From IMG/VR virus record IMGVR_UViG_3300021963_004615, positions 1 to 46,131 of that record: a stretch of DNA of 46,131 bases; one strand, given 5' to 3'. This DNA is from a virus. Shown here piece by piece: positions 34,801 to 42,362 of this stretch. Every line of letters begins with the position of its first letter. Position 1 is the stretch's first letter. The position numbers and the translations under genes were made by a program. The notes under the pieces are model-generated. The model searched no databases and was not told the origin of the DNA. It saw only the letters and a program-made list of their open reading frames with translations.

Positions 34801-36210
34801 AAGTTTACCAAAGTCTTTTGCACCTTCTTTTGCAGCTACTTCATATAGCTCATCTGTACTTGACTTAATGAAGTTTCTGATACCACCTCTTGGTCTAGTT
34901 ACATTTCCAAAAGTAATTTTATTAGATACAAGAATGATACCTGTGTTAAGCATCAATGTTTCTAATGAAGCTTCCTTAGCTTGTTTTTCAATAGCAGCTA
35001 ACTCTTGATTGCTAGGTACTTTATGATCATTAGCAATCCAGGCATCATTGTACAACTTGTCATATACTTTATTCTCAGTCATACCGGCCTCAAGTCTTGC
35101 TTCAGATAATGCCATATTGATATTTCTAATATCTCTATAGAATCCTCCTGCAGTTTTTGAGATCATTGCCAAGTCAGTAATATTATCTCCAGCTTTAAGA
35201 GCAGTTTTAATACCTGTTACAGCATCATATGTGTTCTCCAATGGATTAATAAACCTACCAACCTTTCCTAAAGTTGTACTTTCTTTAACTCCTTGCCATA
35301 CTTTTCTGGCATCAGTTATATTATTTAATGCCTTCAAAGAATTTTTAACTGCAGAATAACCATCTGACATAAGGTCTAAACCCTTGATGGTAGTTTTTGC
35401 TTTGCGCAAATTATTCAGGGTAGCAGCAAATAAACTAGCCCCTCCTGTTGGAGCAGCTAACAAAGCTCCTGCAGCTTCTTCAAGAATAGCTTCACCAATA
35501 ATACCTGCAGTGTAGCCAAAGTTCATAACAGTATTGTTTATGAATCCCATTGCACCACCTTTGCTAGATTGACCAATAGCCGCAGCCTCTTCATATAGTC
35601 TAGCATCTTCTAAATCAGCACTGGTAAAGTCACCAGTAGCCATAGCCATAAGGCTTCTTGGTCCTGATGTAAAACCACTTGTAAGCAATGGAACAAATGA
35701 ATGAGTCATCATTCTTGAGAAGTCATCCCATCTTGTAGTTCTTGAGTTAAAGTTTGCTTCATTATCTCTAATAGGAGAGAAACCTACTTCATCAAATTTT
35801 TGTTGTCCATAAGCAGCATATCTTTTATAGAAAGCATTACCATCTGGGCCAGCATTGTAGCTATAGATTTTACCGTAGGCATTCTTATCTTGATTAGCCT
35901 GAAAGAAGTTATCTAAGTAAGCTTTGTTGGCAGCATTTATATCAGAAGCCTTTACATTCTTTTTGGGAATGCTGGAATTATTAGCAGGAGTTCTAACTAG
36001 ATTCTGTCTAATATTTACATTCTGACGGTCTAAGTTTTGTACACCACCTAATGTAGGATAATAGTTCTCTGGCTTTGGAAACTCAATCTGAGGTGTTCTA
36101 GGAACGTTACCTTCAAATGCACTTAAACCTACTTGGTCAAGTATAGGACTATTAATACTTCCATATTCCGGACCTAGTGAATCCAGAGGGTTAAAGATTT
36201 CTTCTGCCAT
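28888..36210 (-). CDS. 2440-residue protein with PD-(D/E)XK nuclease domain, probable virion cargo
   Basis: Most of the protein is charged helix with coiled-coil character (roughly residues 600-1600). A small-residue hydrophobic stretch (AAGALLAAPTGGASLFAATL) lies near residue 250. A RecB-like PD-(D/E)XK nuclease domain occupies about 1740-1930: IAGEIDLLL (Glu1838, Asp1840), IVDIKTGT (Asp1853, Lys1855) and the Gln-rich helix LQQGAYATML. Near the C-terminus YPVGTKIYKKNDNF followed by alternating strands looks like an SH3/Tudor-like barrel. Starts by TAATG coupling to the 986-residue gene and ends the same way into the polymerase gene. Function unknown; the nuclease may act on host DNA or on the phage's own ends after injection. 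Confidence 0.88.
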   Translation of the reverse strand: MAEEIFNPLDSLGPEYGSINSPILDQVGLSAFEGNVPRTPQIEFPKPENYYPTLGGVQNLDRQNVNIRQNLVRTPANNSSIPKKNVKASDINAANKAYLDNFFQANQDKNAYGKIYSYNAGPDGNAFYKRYAAYGQQKFDEVGFSPIRDNEANFNSRTTRWDDFSRMMTHSFVPLLTSGFTSGPRSLMAMATGDFTSADLEDARLYEEAAAIGQSSKGGAMGFINNTVMNFGYTAGIIGEAILEEAAGALLAAPTGGASLFAATLNNLRKAKTTIKGLDLMSDGYSAVKNSLKALNNITDARKVWQGVKESTTLGKVGRFINPLENTYDAVTGIKTALKAGDNITDLAMISKTAGGFYRDIRNINMALSEARLEAGMTENKVYDKLYNDAWIANDHKVPSNQELAAIEKQAKEASLETLMLNTGIILVSNKITFGNVTRPRGGIRNFIKSSTDELYEVAAKEGAKDFGKLGKVIYNQATKAFEFQKRNLATWAKGWTKDPIYKSVANTVGYFKANFIEGVQENLQEVIAQANERYYIDSYKSPALQASLYSKAVIKQGLQPKEDYYYDGLKDQFSAQGAETFASGLFMGTLAGPLNNAVPFLSSSYNRIFDKEGYAEWKNAQMNITEGLIEQLNNQSLAEHFSDVHFNVGAQDLISKIKNSGSKKAGLDAEMESYIQGIDLMRSTGSTYLFKEKLESLKDATDEEFADAIGIDVKDADKYRARIDNAIQRIDSINDTYDKGEKLFPSPANPKTLGLDENSDEYKAKVLAYNAHHTAIKNLVFFNEAFKDAMGRRVAIQEKYLSNTELQKAGYTEGALLFKPDQMVNEIALAAQELQMEMDTTKDPKKIKALESKIEVLSQYADAHSKFDLFFNRHQFAEEYKAELTKELKREPTAEEIADRMEQEMGSLDDSQMKEAFIDNLQKAHNNYIKSLAKDKGEIVFDRDMDEAFELLMDYYKLGQEGQSLAKYIDHLHNPENFYDLVSKNAKWMDHQYNKRIKYYEDLISSEIGKVRDNAFLNKLYDAGYVMSQEDMLAYLGKGNMPPKEIYNHTTQEIYLEGSPEYVKIYEEFFKKRAELKSKAKPKKTGIVKANYEKQLADLETEKEAAIAALPTEQVRVDGENMKKKGKNKTLSFDEVYDQLENEQYVELSYKNMTAPIIYYKDANGDVRLEGPEGDYVDLEDISVRFTEAKKFTYEEQPNPAEVKKIEDAFKVKRDAILDAYNEDKKILEDEAEFEEIDQNTDLNTADLKEFRNMLYEKYTDYVETLDEEEKERLYDDPEVFNQEFEEWTKLPENKQYFDKYNKQNKPVAKEDAVFTFEGEDIDTKDYTLPQLIRYRDNLNDRITEMEKDELMATPEEIEEGKDIKRAYKTDIKTLNTVIQKRQLAGFSPVIKEGIKKIQKLLEAQKGVEPGYLLTADDPVTGLKAGEKAYRVDGLVHRRTTNAIQDVIEEEYEYTGKQAVEKAFNLTIGELGLNDKSISSFMSQMSALLETDSLPGMNQDLLDEVEAELKSLNGKTVEQIKLEKDQNKIFKQIDKINADIEKAEEDGNATRVQNLIQQRAELYPKLAELDSKIKGDQPAAPVDTETKITKVISSEIVEKGNTKGQTITTTQTNSIKDLEGVIISVTEYGAKIGDTRVSSGGRRMTFKEFKEEFPLDEDYEKLFEDWPDLTDDTIITVQKVERSPTSSRFKTVVTIVSPVLGDKMYVTIKQDTTKYDAELAALEQPATTAPAETINTHTTFDIIMDMISEKSFEDGRIAGNFADLAKDYLESGAKPVFNEKLISQEAYDSLFDESTGFLTKIKRMVDAGEMYLIGRDLVVYDSDITRPDGSKDRIAGEIDLLLATEDGIMIVDIKTGTATKWRNFNKVKRTEEDKVYSKREEYTLQQGAYATMLENMIEAPVTIALLPIERSSNAETNQMVTAGQPTNKAVYNTVEYEKNLDGSYKRNDVGQLVFKQTNDKAYKFFIPLYREPVQDKLNILFPQGAVKLIPGLESVAKKQMDSYKAQLDKVTAENTKANVKTLDGIEKHMTEFAAKNNIAIPDELTNLIKFKRADLNKEGSMRVINNVINKYQTTKDSSQQRIDKITDKLSKLKTNVSFDEIDLDPYSEFIQEQLEADEQFESRFNTHEEYFANRTSEPTAGQLIAAETLHLSGILTDEEYNAITIDKYNSSEVSELIHESVKRIQYLKVNSATDKQAAELADYQKEIFNLMFNTKWHASNVSTVSVLEDIKENLDQGYIKPAIDILDLELMKLEKLLNSPYIKDTEKKTVTTKITDFNAMKQAIVDMTGYVEEMFETPVDMEEEGELEEFESVGSELENNYPVGTKIYKKNDNFDEYTVDKINDDGTVVLADANGKPTTHRMDTLGRDYLTEQEMMGEKPEDTSYETTPVEDSHLEESQGTVDQFITTPALKDKAHEEGMKQSLASIEKDLIKEIKNCQ

Positions 36211-39170
36211 TAGTCAATGCGTGTAAAGTTATTGTACAAGTAACTATTCATTTCATCTGCTTGATCCATGTAACCATAGATCATTTGATCTCTGTTGCTT
36301 TCTAGATTTGTCCCATGATACACATTGTTACTCACATATGTAGCTTTCTCAAGAGTACCTTTCTCAGGGTTGTACTGTGGATAGGTCATAGTGATTGTAT
36401 AATCACCTGTTCCTAAATCATTTTTCTCAATCTTGTATGACTTCATTGGATCACCACCAATGTTTTTATAAGTATAACCTTCCTCATGAGTATTTACATA
36501 TGCTTGTAAAGGAGAATCAAATGAAGATCTGTACATCTGATTTTTCATTTTACTAGCATCCATCATAAAGCTCATACCATTTTGTATCAGAGCATTAGCT
36601 TGATCATTGGTTAAATAGTTGTCCTTACCTTTTGTTGATGATCTGTACTGATCAACCCACTCCCTATTTGGTTTAATAATAATAGCACCTTTATTACCTC
36701 TACCACCGGCAATTGGAGATACAGAAATAGTAAATAAACTTAACTTACTGTTTTTACCTTTTTGCATATCAGCCTTCATAGCATCAAGCAAGTATCTCAT
36801 TTCTTTGTTTCTGTTCTTCTCTGTCCAACCATCATAAGCACCTTTACCTATTCCGTTAAAGGTAGCTCTATCAGATTGTCCGTTCCAGTCAAAGTTTTCT
36901 AAGTCTCTTACCACATCATAAAAGTGTGCTTTACCTGCACTGTTTCCTCTAGGATTAACTGTAATACTAGATACTTGTGTACTAGATAAACCAGTTCCAG
37001 GATCAACAGGACCTTTAGTAATTCTTACCGGAGGAGTTACAAGTTTTGGATTAGAATACGCAGCACTTGCTGCTTTTACTAAATCATCATAATTAATTTC
37101 TTTTTCAAATCCTGACTTAGTTTTTATAGTTTCTCCTGTTGTACCCATAGTAAGTGAACTACCACCAACATATGTTTGTACACCTGATGTGCGTTTTGAC
37201 TCTAAATATTCTTTGGGAATATTTGCATAAAACTGTTCTCTGCTTCTTAAATTACCATTCTTATCATATAAGAATTCAGCATATTTAAAGTTCTGTCTTT
37301 TCAAACTTGCTTCAACAGCCTTAGCGGTATTTATTTTCCATTCATCACTACTCTTAGTATAGAGCATGTAGTCATGGAAGTTTGTATTAGCGGATCTTAT
37401 GTCTTTATATAACTGAGTCTTCTGACCATTCCCGGCATTAAATAAATCAGTCTCTCTGTTTGCACCAACCCAAGCATTAAACTCATTTCTGATTTTACCC
37501 ATGTCTTTTTGGCCAATGACATTTCTTGCCCACTGAGCACCATAGGTATTGTACTTATCTTTAAATTCTTTAAAAGTAATCTTTGGATTTTTTGAGTAAC
37601 CAAGAATTTGACTTATCTCAGCATCAGTAATCTTACCTTCTTTTTGTGCTTTTTGTAAAGTAGCAAACATGGTTTTAAAGTACGGGTCAGCAAATTGCTC
37701 ATGGGTCTGTTGGTCAATTTCTCTTGACTTGTTTTTCATGTTGTACTTATCCGTACTGGTACCAGTTTCTAATTGCTCATTGTGAACTTGATGTTGGTCC
37801 TTGTACTCTTTGATTTGTCCATTCTCATCTCTGTAGTGAGTACCGTTTTCTACTAAACCATCCTCATACTTTTCAACCTTAGCTAATTTGCTTTTGTAGT
37901 CAGCTACTCTTTTAGAGGAAGCTTCTCTAGCAGCAAGTAATTGCATACTATTCTTTTGCTTTTCATCTAAGATTGCAAATGGATTAGCTTCAAGGTCTAC
38001 TTCAGAGTGTGTAGTTGCATAAGATACTGCAGCTTCATTTAAGTCTTTCTGCATTAGTAAGCTGGCCATACCATTGTCAACTTTCCATCTGAGTGATTTT
38101 AAATCTCCATAAGGATTAACAAAACCAGTTGTGGTAGTTGCAGTACTAGACTGACCACCATTTAATTCCTTTTGTTGTTCTTCAGCTCTTAATAATACCT
38201 TGTCAACAATCTCTTTGTTCATTTGGTATTGAGCCAACTGTTCTTTAGCAGCAGGACCTGCAGTACCATTTTTGATTTGGTTCTCAATATCCTTGATGTT
38301 AGTAGTTAAGACATTAGAACTTTGTTGAAGAGCTTTGTATCTTGCTACATTCTTTTCCTTAAGAACATTAAATGAGTCCTCAAGATACTTCATCTCTGCG
38401 GCATTCTCATCACCATTAAACTGAGCTGCATTTTGCACAGCATAGTCTTTTCTATCTACATACGCCTGTGTTTTATATACTGCCTGAACTGCAGGATCAT
38501 TACCTAATCTTGCTTCAAATAATCTTTGTAAAGGTTCTGTAAGAGTTTCTCCATTCTTGGTCTTAACAATAAACTTACCGTTGTCTTTAAAGTCAATTCT
38601 TTCAATGGATAAGTCTTCTTTCTTAGCCATCTCATGAGCCTTCTCAACAACATTTATATATGGAGTATACTCAGCATTTTCAAATGACATTGCATCTTCA
38701 GTTGTAGCAGCTTTGAATTCCTTTTTCTTGTACTCCATTGCCCGCATACCATCATCCCAGTACTGCTTTCTTTCTGCTTCATCATAAGAACCTTTTAGTC
38801 CCTGTGCTCTTCCTACTTGATTGTTGAAGTTTTTAGTCCAGGCCATATCCTTCATGAGACCCTTGTCTTCATAGAAAGGTTTAAAAACTTGTGTTGCTTG
38901 GTCTACATTTTGTTCCAATGACAAGTCTAGCTGAGAAACTCTTTTAAGTTCAAACTCAGCATTTTTTAGATAGCCTTCTTTCTTCTCAACATTTTCATCT
39001 CTTGTTAAATCAGCATGATAGTATTGACCATACATTTTATTTAAAGCTTGCCAGTTGTTATCATACTGGGTCTGCTTTGTCTGCATGATATTACCATAAA
39101 AATTCAAGTCCGGTTGGAATGGTTGAAACTGTGGAATATAATCTGTTACGCCCTGGAGGTATGTACTCAT
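36210..39170 (-). CDS. 986-residue probable virion protein
   Basis: Starts MSTYLQGVTDYIPQFQPFQP, a Pro/Gln/aromatic-rich head, followed by long charged helices and, after residue 600 or so, a more beta-rich region rich in Gly/Ser/Thr (TYVGGSSLTMGTTGETIKTK). No catalytic motif is recognised. By gene order (directly before the nuclease-domain and RNA polymerase genes) it is probably packaged in the virion; this is inference from crAss-like phages. The first six residues nearly repeat the start of the GIY-YIG protein encoded just upstream, whose stop codon overlaps this start as TAATG. Confidence 0.88.
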   Translation of the reverse strand: MSTYLQGVTDYIPQFQPFQPDLNFYGNIMQTKQTQYDNNWQALNKMYGQYYHADLTRDENVEKKEGYLKNAEFELKRVSQLDLSLEQNVDQATQVFKPFYEDKGLMKDMAWTKNFNNQVGRAQGLKGSYDEAERKQYWDDGMRAMEYKKKEFKAATTEDAMSFENAEYTPYINVVEKAHEMAKKEDLSIERIDFKDNGKFIVKTKNGETLTEPLQRLFEARLGNDPAVQAVYKTQAYVDRKDYAVQNAAQFNGDENAAEMKYLEDSFNVLKEKNVARYKALQQSSNVLTTNIKDIENQIKNGTAGPAAKEQLAQYQMNKEIVDKVLLRAEEQQKELNGGQSSTATTTTGFVNPYGDLKSLRWKVDNGMASLLMQKDLNEAAVSYATTHSEVDLEANPFAILDEKQKNSMQLLAAREASSKRVADYKSKLAKVEKYEDGLVENGTHYRDENGQIKEYKDQHQVHNEQLETGTSTDKYNMKNKSREIDQQTHEQFADPYFKTMFATLQKAQKEGKITDAEISQILGYSKNPKITFKEFKDKYNTYGAQWARNVIGQKDMGKIRNEFNAWVGANRETDLFNAGNGQKTQLYKDIRSANTNFHDYMLYTKSSDEWKINTAKAVEASLKRQNFKYAEFLYDKNGNLRSREQFYANIPKEYLESKRTSGVQTYVGGSSLTMGTTGETIKTKSGFEKEINYDDLVKAASAAYSNPKLVTPPVRITKGPVDPGTGLSSTQVSSITVNPRGNSAGKAHFYDVVRDLENFDWNGQSDRATFNGIGKGAYDGWTEKNRNKEMRYLLDAMKADMQKGKNSKLSLFTISVSPIAGGRGNKGAIIIKPNREWVDQYRSSTKGKDNYLTNDQANALIQNGMSFMMDASKMKNQMYRSSFDSPLQAYVNTHEEGYTYKNIGGDPMKSYKIEKNDLGTGDYTITMTYPQYNPEKGTLEKATYVSNNVYHGTNLESNRDQMIYGYMDQADEMNSYLYNNFTRID
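39153..39170 (-). repeat. Recoded initial repeat, copy at start of the 986-aa gene
   Basis: First six codons, MSTYLQ (ATG AGT ACA TAC CTC CAG). They match MATYLQ at the start of the GIY-YIG gene (39794-39811) in five of six residues, while the DNA differs at seven of 18 bases. Confidence 0.6.
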
Positions 39171-39811
39171 TATAAATAAATTAAATTAGTATTATTTTTT
39201 CTTTTTCCTAAAATACGTCTTGATAATTCATATTTAGGAATATTTAAAATATTTGATGCAACTGCTAAAGATTCATACACCTCACCTGTAATTATATTTT
39301 TTATAGACTTTTTTTTGTGTGCATTAACAATATTAAAATCTATATCTTTTAATTTTTTTCTAGCTTCTATTAAATTTATCTTGCATTCTTCTGAAGCATT
39401 GTATATTTTACCAGCTTCAATACATGCTGGAGATGGTTTTTTACCTTTATTAATAATTCTTAATTTTTCTTTTGTTTTTTCAGAGTGAACAGACTTACCA
39501 TTAGGATCTGTTGGTTTTAAATTATAACCAATTGATCTATCTAGACAATTAAGTTCATTAACCCAGTAGTGTTCTTTAAAATGTAAATCACTTATATCAC
39601 ATTTTTCAATTATTTCAAAAACAAAGTTTTCTTCACTATACTTATTCCATGCCCTTTGCAAATAACTATTATTATGTTTATCTTTTCTTAAATCATAGAG
39701 ATGTCCATTTATTCTAGTTCTTATGTTAGATGCACAACCAACATATATCTTACCATCAGTTTTACTAGTAATCTTATATATTCCTGGACTTGATTGTAAG
39801 TACGTTGCCAT
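39170..39811 (-). CDS. GIY-YIG homing endonuclease inserted at the head of the 986-aa gene
   Basis: 213 residues. The nuclease domain has GIY (10-12), YVG (23-25), the Arg helix IRTRINGHL and the catalytic Glu region LHFKEHYWV. A NUMOD3-like segment follows (HSEKTKEKLRIINKGKKP), then one IENR1-like repeat (TGEVYESLAVASNIL to RKNNTNLIYL). There is no intron core in the 62-base spacer upstream. It lies in an otherwise unbroken virion-protein operon. The first residues MATYLQ copy those of the gene downstream and the stop overlaps that gene's start as TAATG, so translation of the target gene continues through coupling. No TAnnTTTG box precedes it; it probably relies on the operon transcript. Confidence 0.9.
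   Translation of the reverse strand: MATYLQSSPGIYKITSKTDGKIYVGCASNIRTRINGHLYDLRKDKHNNSYLQRAWNKYSEENFVFEIIEKCDISDLHFKEHYWVNELNCLDRSIGYNLKPTDPNGKSVHSEKTKEKLRIINKGKKPSPACIEAGKIYNASEECKINLIEARKKLKDIDFNIVNAHKKKSIKNIITGEVYESLAVASNILNIPKYELSRRILGKRKNNTNLIYL
39794..39811 (-). repeat. Initial repeat, copy at start of the GIY-YIG gene
   Basis: First six codons of the endonuclease, MATYLQ (ATG GCA ACG TAC TTA CAA). If the element inserted after the sixth codon of the 986-aa gene, this would be the original gene head, now fused to the nuclease. Confidence 0.55.
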
Positions 39812-39853
39812 AATGTGTTTTATCTATAATGTAAAAATATCAACATTTTTTAA

Positions 39854-39880
39854 GTTTACTAAACCTCTGAAGTTTAGAGG
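39854..39880 (-). promoter_or_regulatory. Overlapping small hairpins at the end of the 826-aa gene
   Basis: Read on the minus strand, CCTCT/AGAGG and CTAAAC/GTTTAG form two mutually exclusive stems that include the TAA stop of the 826-residue gene; a further palindrome GTTTAGTAAAC follows. There is no T-run, so it is not a standard terminator. It might dampen or process the transcript before the endonuclease gene. Confidence 0.3.
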
Positions 39881-42354
39881 AATATAGGCCAGTCAGTGTA
39901 GATGTATCCAGCTTGAGTTTGACCACCTTTTTTACCTTTACCAAATTTTCTAGCCATCTCGGCTTTAATTTCTTCTGGAGTCCATCCTGCAGCTTTTAAT
40001 GTATTTCTGTATTCAAGAACATCTGCATCTCTTTTACCAGGATCAACAGTTTTATCTGTAGGAGTGTAACGCACTTTACCTCCAGGGCCAGCACTAGTTT
40101 GATAGTCAGGATACATTTGATTCAAGGCATCTGTTTTCCATTTGTTTGTAACAGCAGTATTGTAAGCTTGTCTTTGATTAGCTCTACCTTGTGCTTTAGA
40201 ATTATCAAACTGTTGGTTGGCAATAACATTCTTATCATAAACTCTATTAGCCATTTGTTGATTAGCCATAGATTCTTGATTTCTAATACCAACTTGATTT
40301 GCCTCAAACTGATTTGCTATACCAACATTCTGGTTATTTATTCTTGATAAAGTATCTGCAGCAGATCTTGCACCTTGACCTTGAATACCAGCTAATCTAG
40401 CATTCAAAGCTTGAGGTCCTGCAAATTGTGCAGCAGCTTGTGAAGCAATGTTAGCTTGTTCGGATTGTGCAGCAAGTTCTCTAGTAGGATCTAAGAATGT
40501 AGGTCTTGGTTCTTCAAGATCAACTCTTGCTTCCCAAGGCATATATTTCTTAAGACTCATTGTATCACCAAATGCACCCATAGTATTTACAGTATCCTGT
40601 AACCACCATTCTGGTTCTGGTTTTGGTGGTGCTGCAGCTTCTGAACCTACACACTCTTTACATGTTCCATCATCATTCTTTCCTGGATCAGAACCATCCT
40701 CACACTGACATGTTTCTACTTTCTTAGTACATGGTAAACATTGACCAGTTTTAGGATCCTTTTGTGCAACTTCTGGTGTACCATCAGCTTTAAGCATTGC
40801 TTTACCATTCTGATCAACACATGGGCATGGTTTATCTTCAGGAGATGGTGCTGGTGCTGGAGCTTGACCTGCTACATAGTTTATACGTTGACCTAGTGTA
40901 GTGTTAGTATTAGCATTATCAATACCAGTAATTGCTCCTCTTACTCCACCAACAGTCTCATCACCAACTCCTACTTGGAATTGACCATGTTGTTTAAACT
41001 CTGGTTTGTTAAGAGTATTTCTATAAGCAATGTATGCGGCTTGTCCTTTATAACCACCAGTAAAGTCTAAGTCAGATAATCCAGGTGTTTTGCTAATCAA
41101 GTCTAAAGCCTGTTGGTTAGTTCTACTACCTTTATTTTTCTGAGAAATTCTTTGATCTGTTTTAGCAGGGTCAAAACCAAAAGCATTAAGTCTAGCATTT
41201 CTTTCTTCTTGTGCTAGTAATTGCTCAAGCATTTGTTCTTTAGTCAGCTTAGCAAGTTCTGGTTGGTATCCTGAGTAAAGTTGTTCATTCTGTTTACCTT
41301 GAGTATAACTAGCTTTATCTGCAATGTCTTTTTTATACTCTTCATACATAGCATCAAGAAGCGCGGTATTACCTGTAAGACCAGATTTAGTATTCATGTA
41401 ATCAATGTAAGCTTTCTTGTTACCATTCCATTTGGTTTCAATAGCTTTTAGATCATCTGCAGATAAGTTAGACTCAGTTAATCCACCATCTTGGTATCTT
41501 TTAATTGGTCTTGGTGTTCCACCATAAGCCATCTCATTTGGATTATTGTAGAAAGGAATACCATATCCACCCATCTCCATACCAAATGCTGCCATAGGAG
41601 CTTGTGCCATCATTTCAGGAGCCATTTGCATTTGCTCTTCTTGCATGCCTTGTTCCATTTCTGGTTGTGGCATTTGTTGCTCCATACCTTGTTGAGGTGC
41701 TTGTTCAGGTGCTTGTTGAGCTAACTCTGGCATAACTTGTTCTGGAGCAATTTGGTTTGCCTCCATATAAGGTTGTGCAATTACAGGAATACCTTGTGGG
41801 AATCCTTTCTTTGCTTCCTGCGCTAATGCAAGAGCACCAAGTTTCATGACATAGTTCTTAATCATTAACTCAGCAGTCTTTCTTGCAATCTTATCTGTAT
41901 CCTGGTCCTGAAGTATTTGTCTATACTTGTTAAGATCATATTGTTTAGATAGTTCAGCAGGAGTATAACCACCTTTCTTTGGTGACTTGTTGAACATTTT
42001 CAATATGGTTGGGTCACTAATCTTCATTGACTGTGTATCACTGAAGATAAAGCTATCATCCGGTAAACTTAAAGGCACACCCCCACTATGGTGACGTGGA
42101 CCTTTAATACCATAGAATGACGGCATCATGCTACCATCTATGTTACCAACTACAGTCTCTCCACCTTCTGCTTCTAGGTTAGCCTGTTCTCTTGGTACCG
42201 CTGTAAGATTCTTTCTTACTTCAGGTTTCTGCTGTCCTATATATGCATTATAGTCAGCTCCACCCATTGCCGGAACATCATTAGCCAAAGAACCTTTTAC
42301 TTGGTATCCAGTTCTTGCTTTAGGTACTGATTTGATTTTTACTCTTCTTAACAT
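39874..42354 (-). CDS. 826-residue probable virion protein with Cys cluster
   Basis: The N-terminal 170 residues look like a conserved globular domain (AEGGETVVGNIDGSMMPSFY, KGPRHHSGGVPLSLPDDSF). Residues 200-265 or so are Gln/Met/Pro/Glu-rich low complexity. A Cys cluster lies at 510-568: CPC, CLPC, CQC and CKEC, in two similar halves. The last 200 residues are Asn/Gln/Ala-rich helix (NIASQAAAQFAGPQALNARL), like helical internal virion proteins. The gene begins eight bases after the 1247-residue gene ends. No enzyme motif is recognised; packaging in the virion is inferred from gene order. Confidence 0.87.
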   Translation of the reverse strand: MLRRVKIKSVPKARTGYQVKGSLANDVPAMGGADYNAYIGQQKPEVRKNLTAVPREQANLEAEGGETVVGNIDGSMMPSFYGIKGPRHHSGGVPLSLPDDSFIFSDTQSMKISDPTILKMFNKSPKKGGYTPAELSKQYDLNKYRQILQDQDTDKIARKTAELMIKNYVMKLGALALAQEAKKGFPQGIPVIAQPYMEANQIAPEQVMPELAQQAPEQAPQQGMEQQMPQPEMEQGMQEEQMQMAPEMMAQAPMAAFGMEMGGYGIPFYNNPNEMAYGGTPRPIKRYQDGGLTESNLSADDLKAIETKWNGNKKAYIDYMNTKSGLTGNTALLDAMYEEYKKDIADKASYTQGKQNEQLYSGYQPELAKLTKEQMLEQLLAQEERNARLNAFGFDPAKTDQRISQKNKGSRTNQQALDLISKTPGLSDLDFTGGYKGQAAYIAYRNTLNKPEFKQHGQFQVGVGDETVGGVRGAITGIDNANTNTTLGQRINYVAGQAPAPAPSPEDKPCPCVDQNGKAMLKADGTPEVAQKDPKTGQCLPCTKKVETCQCEDGSDPGKNDDGTCKECVGSEAAAPPKPEPEWWLQDTVNTMGAFGDTMSLKKYMPWEARVDLEEPRPTFLDPTRELAAQSEQANIASQAAAQFAGPQALNARLAGIQGQGARSAADTLSRINNQNVGIANQFEANQVGIRNQESMANQQMANRVYDKNVIANQQFDNSKAQGRANQRQAYNTAVTNKWKTDALNQMYPDYQTSAGPGGKVRYTPTDKTVDPGKRDADVLEYRNTLKAAGWTPEEIKAEMARKFGKGKKGGQTQAGYIYTDWPIFL

Positions 42355-42362
42355 AATATGGT

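Noticed and set aside
39812-39873. A group I intron around the third GIY-YIG gene
   Set aside because: The 62-base spacer has only small hairpins, and the downstream gene has its own start overlapping the endonuclease stop.
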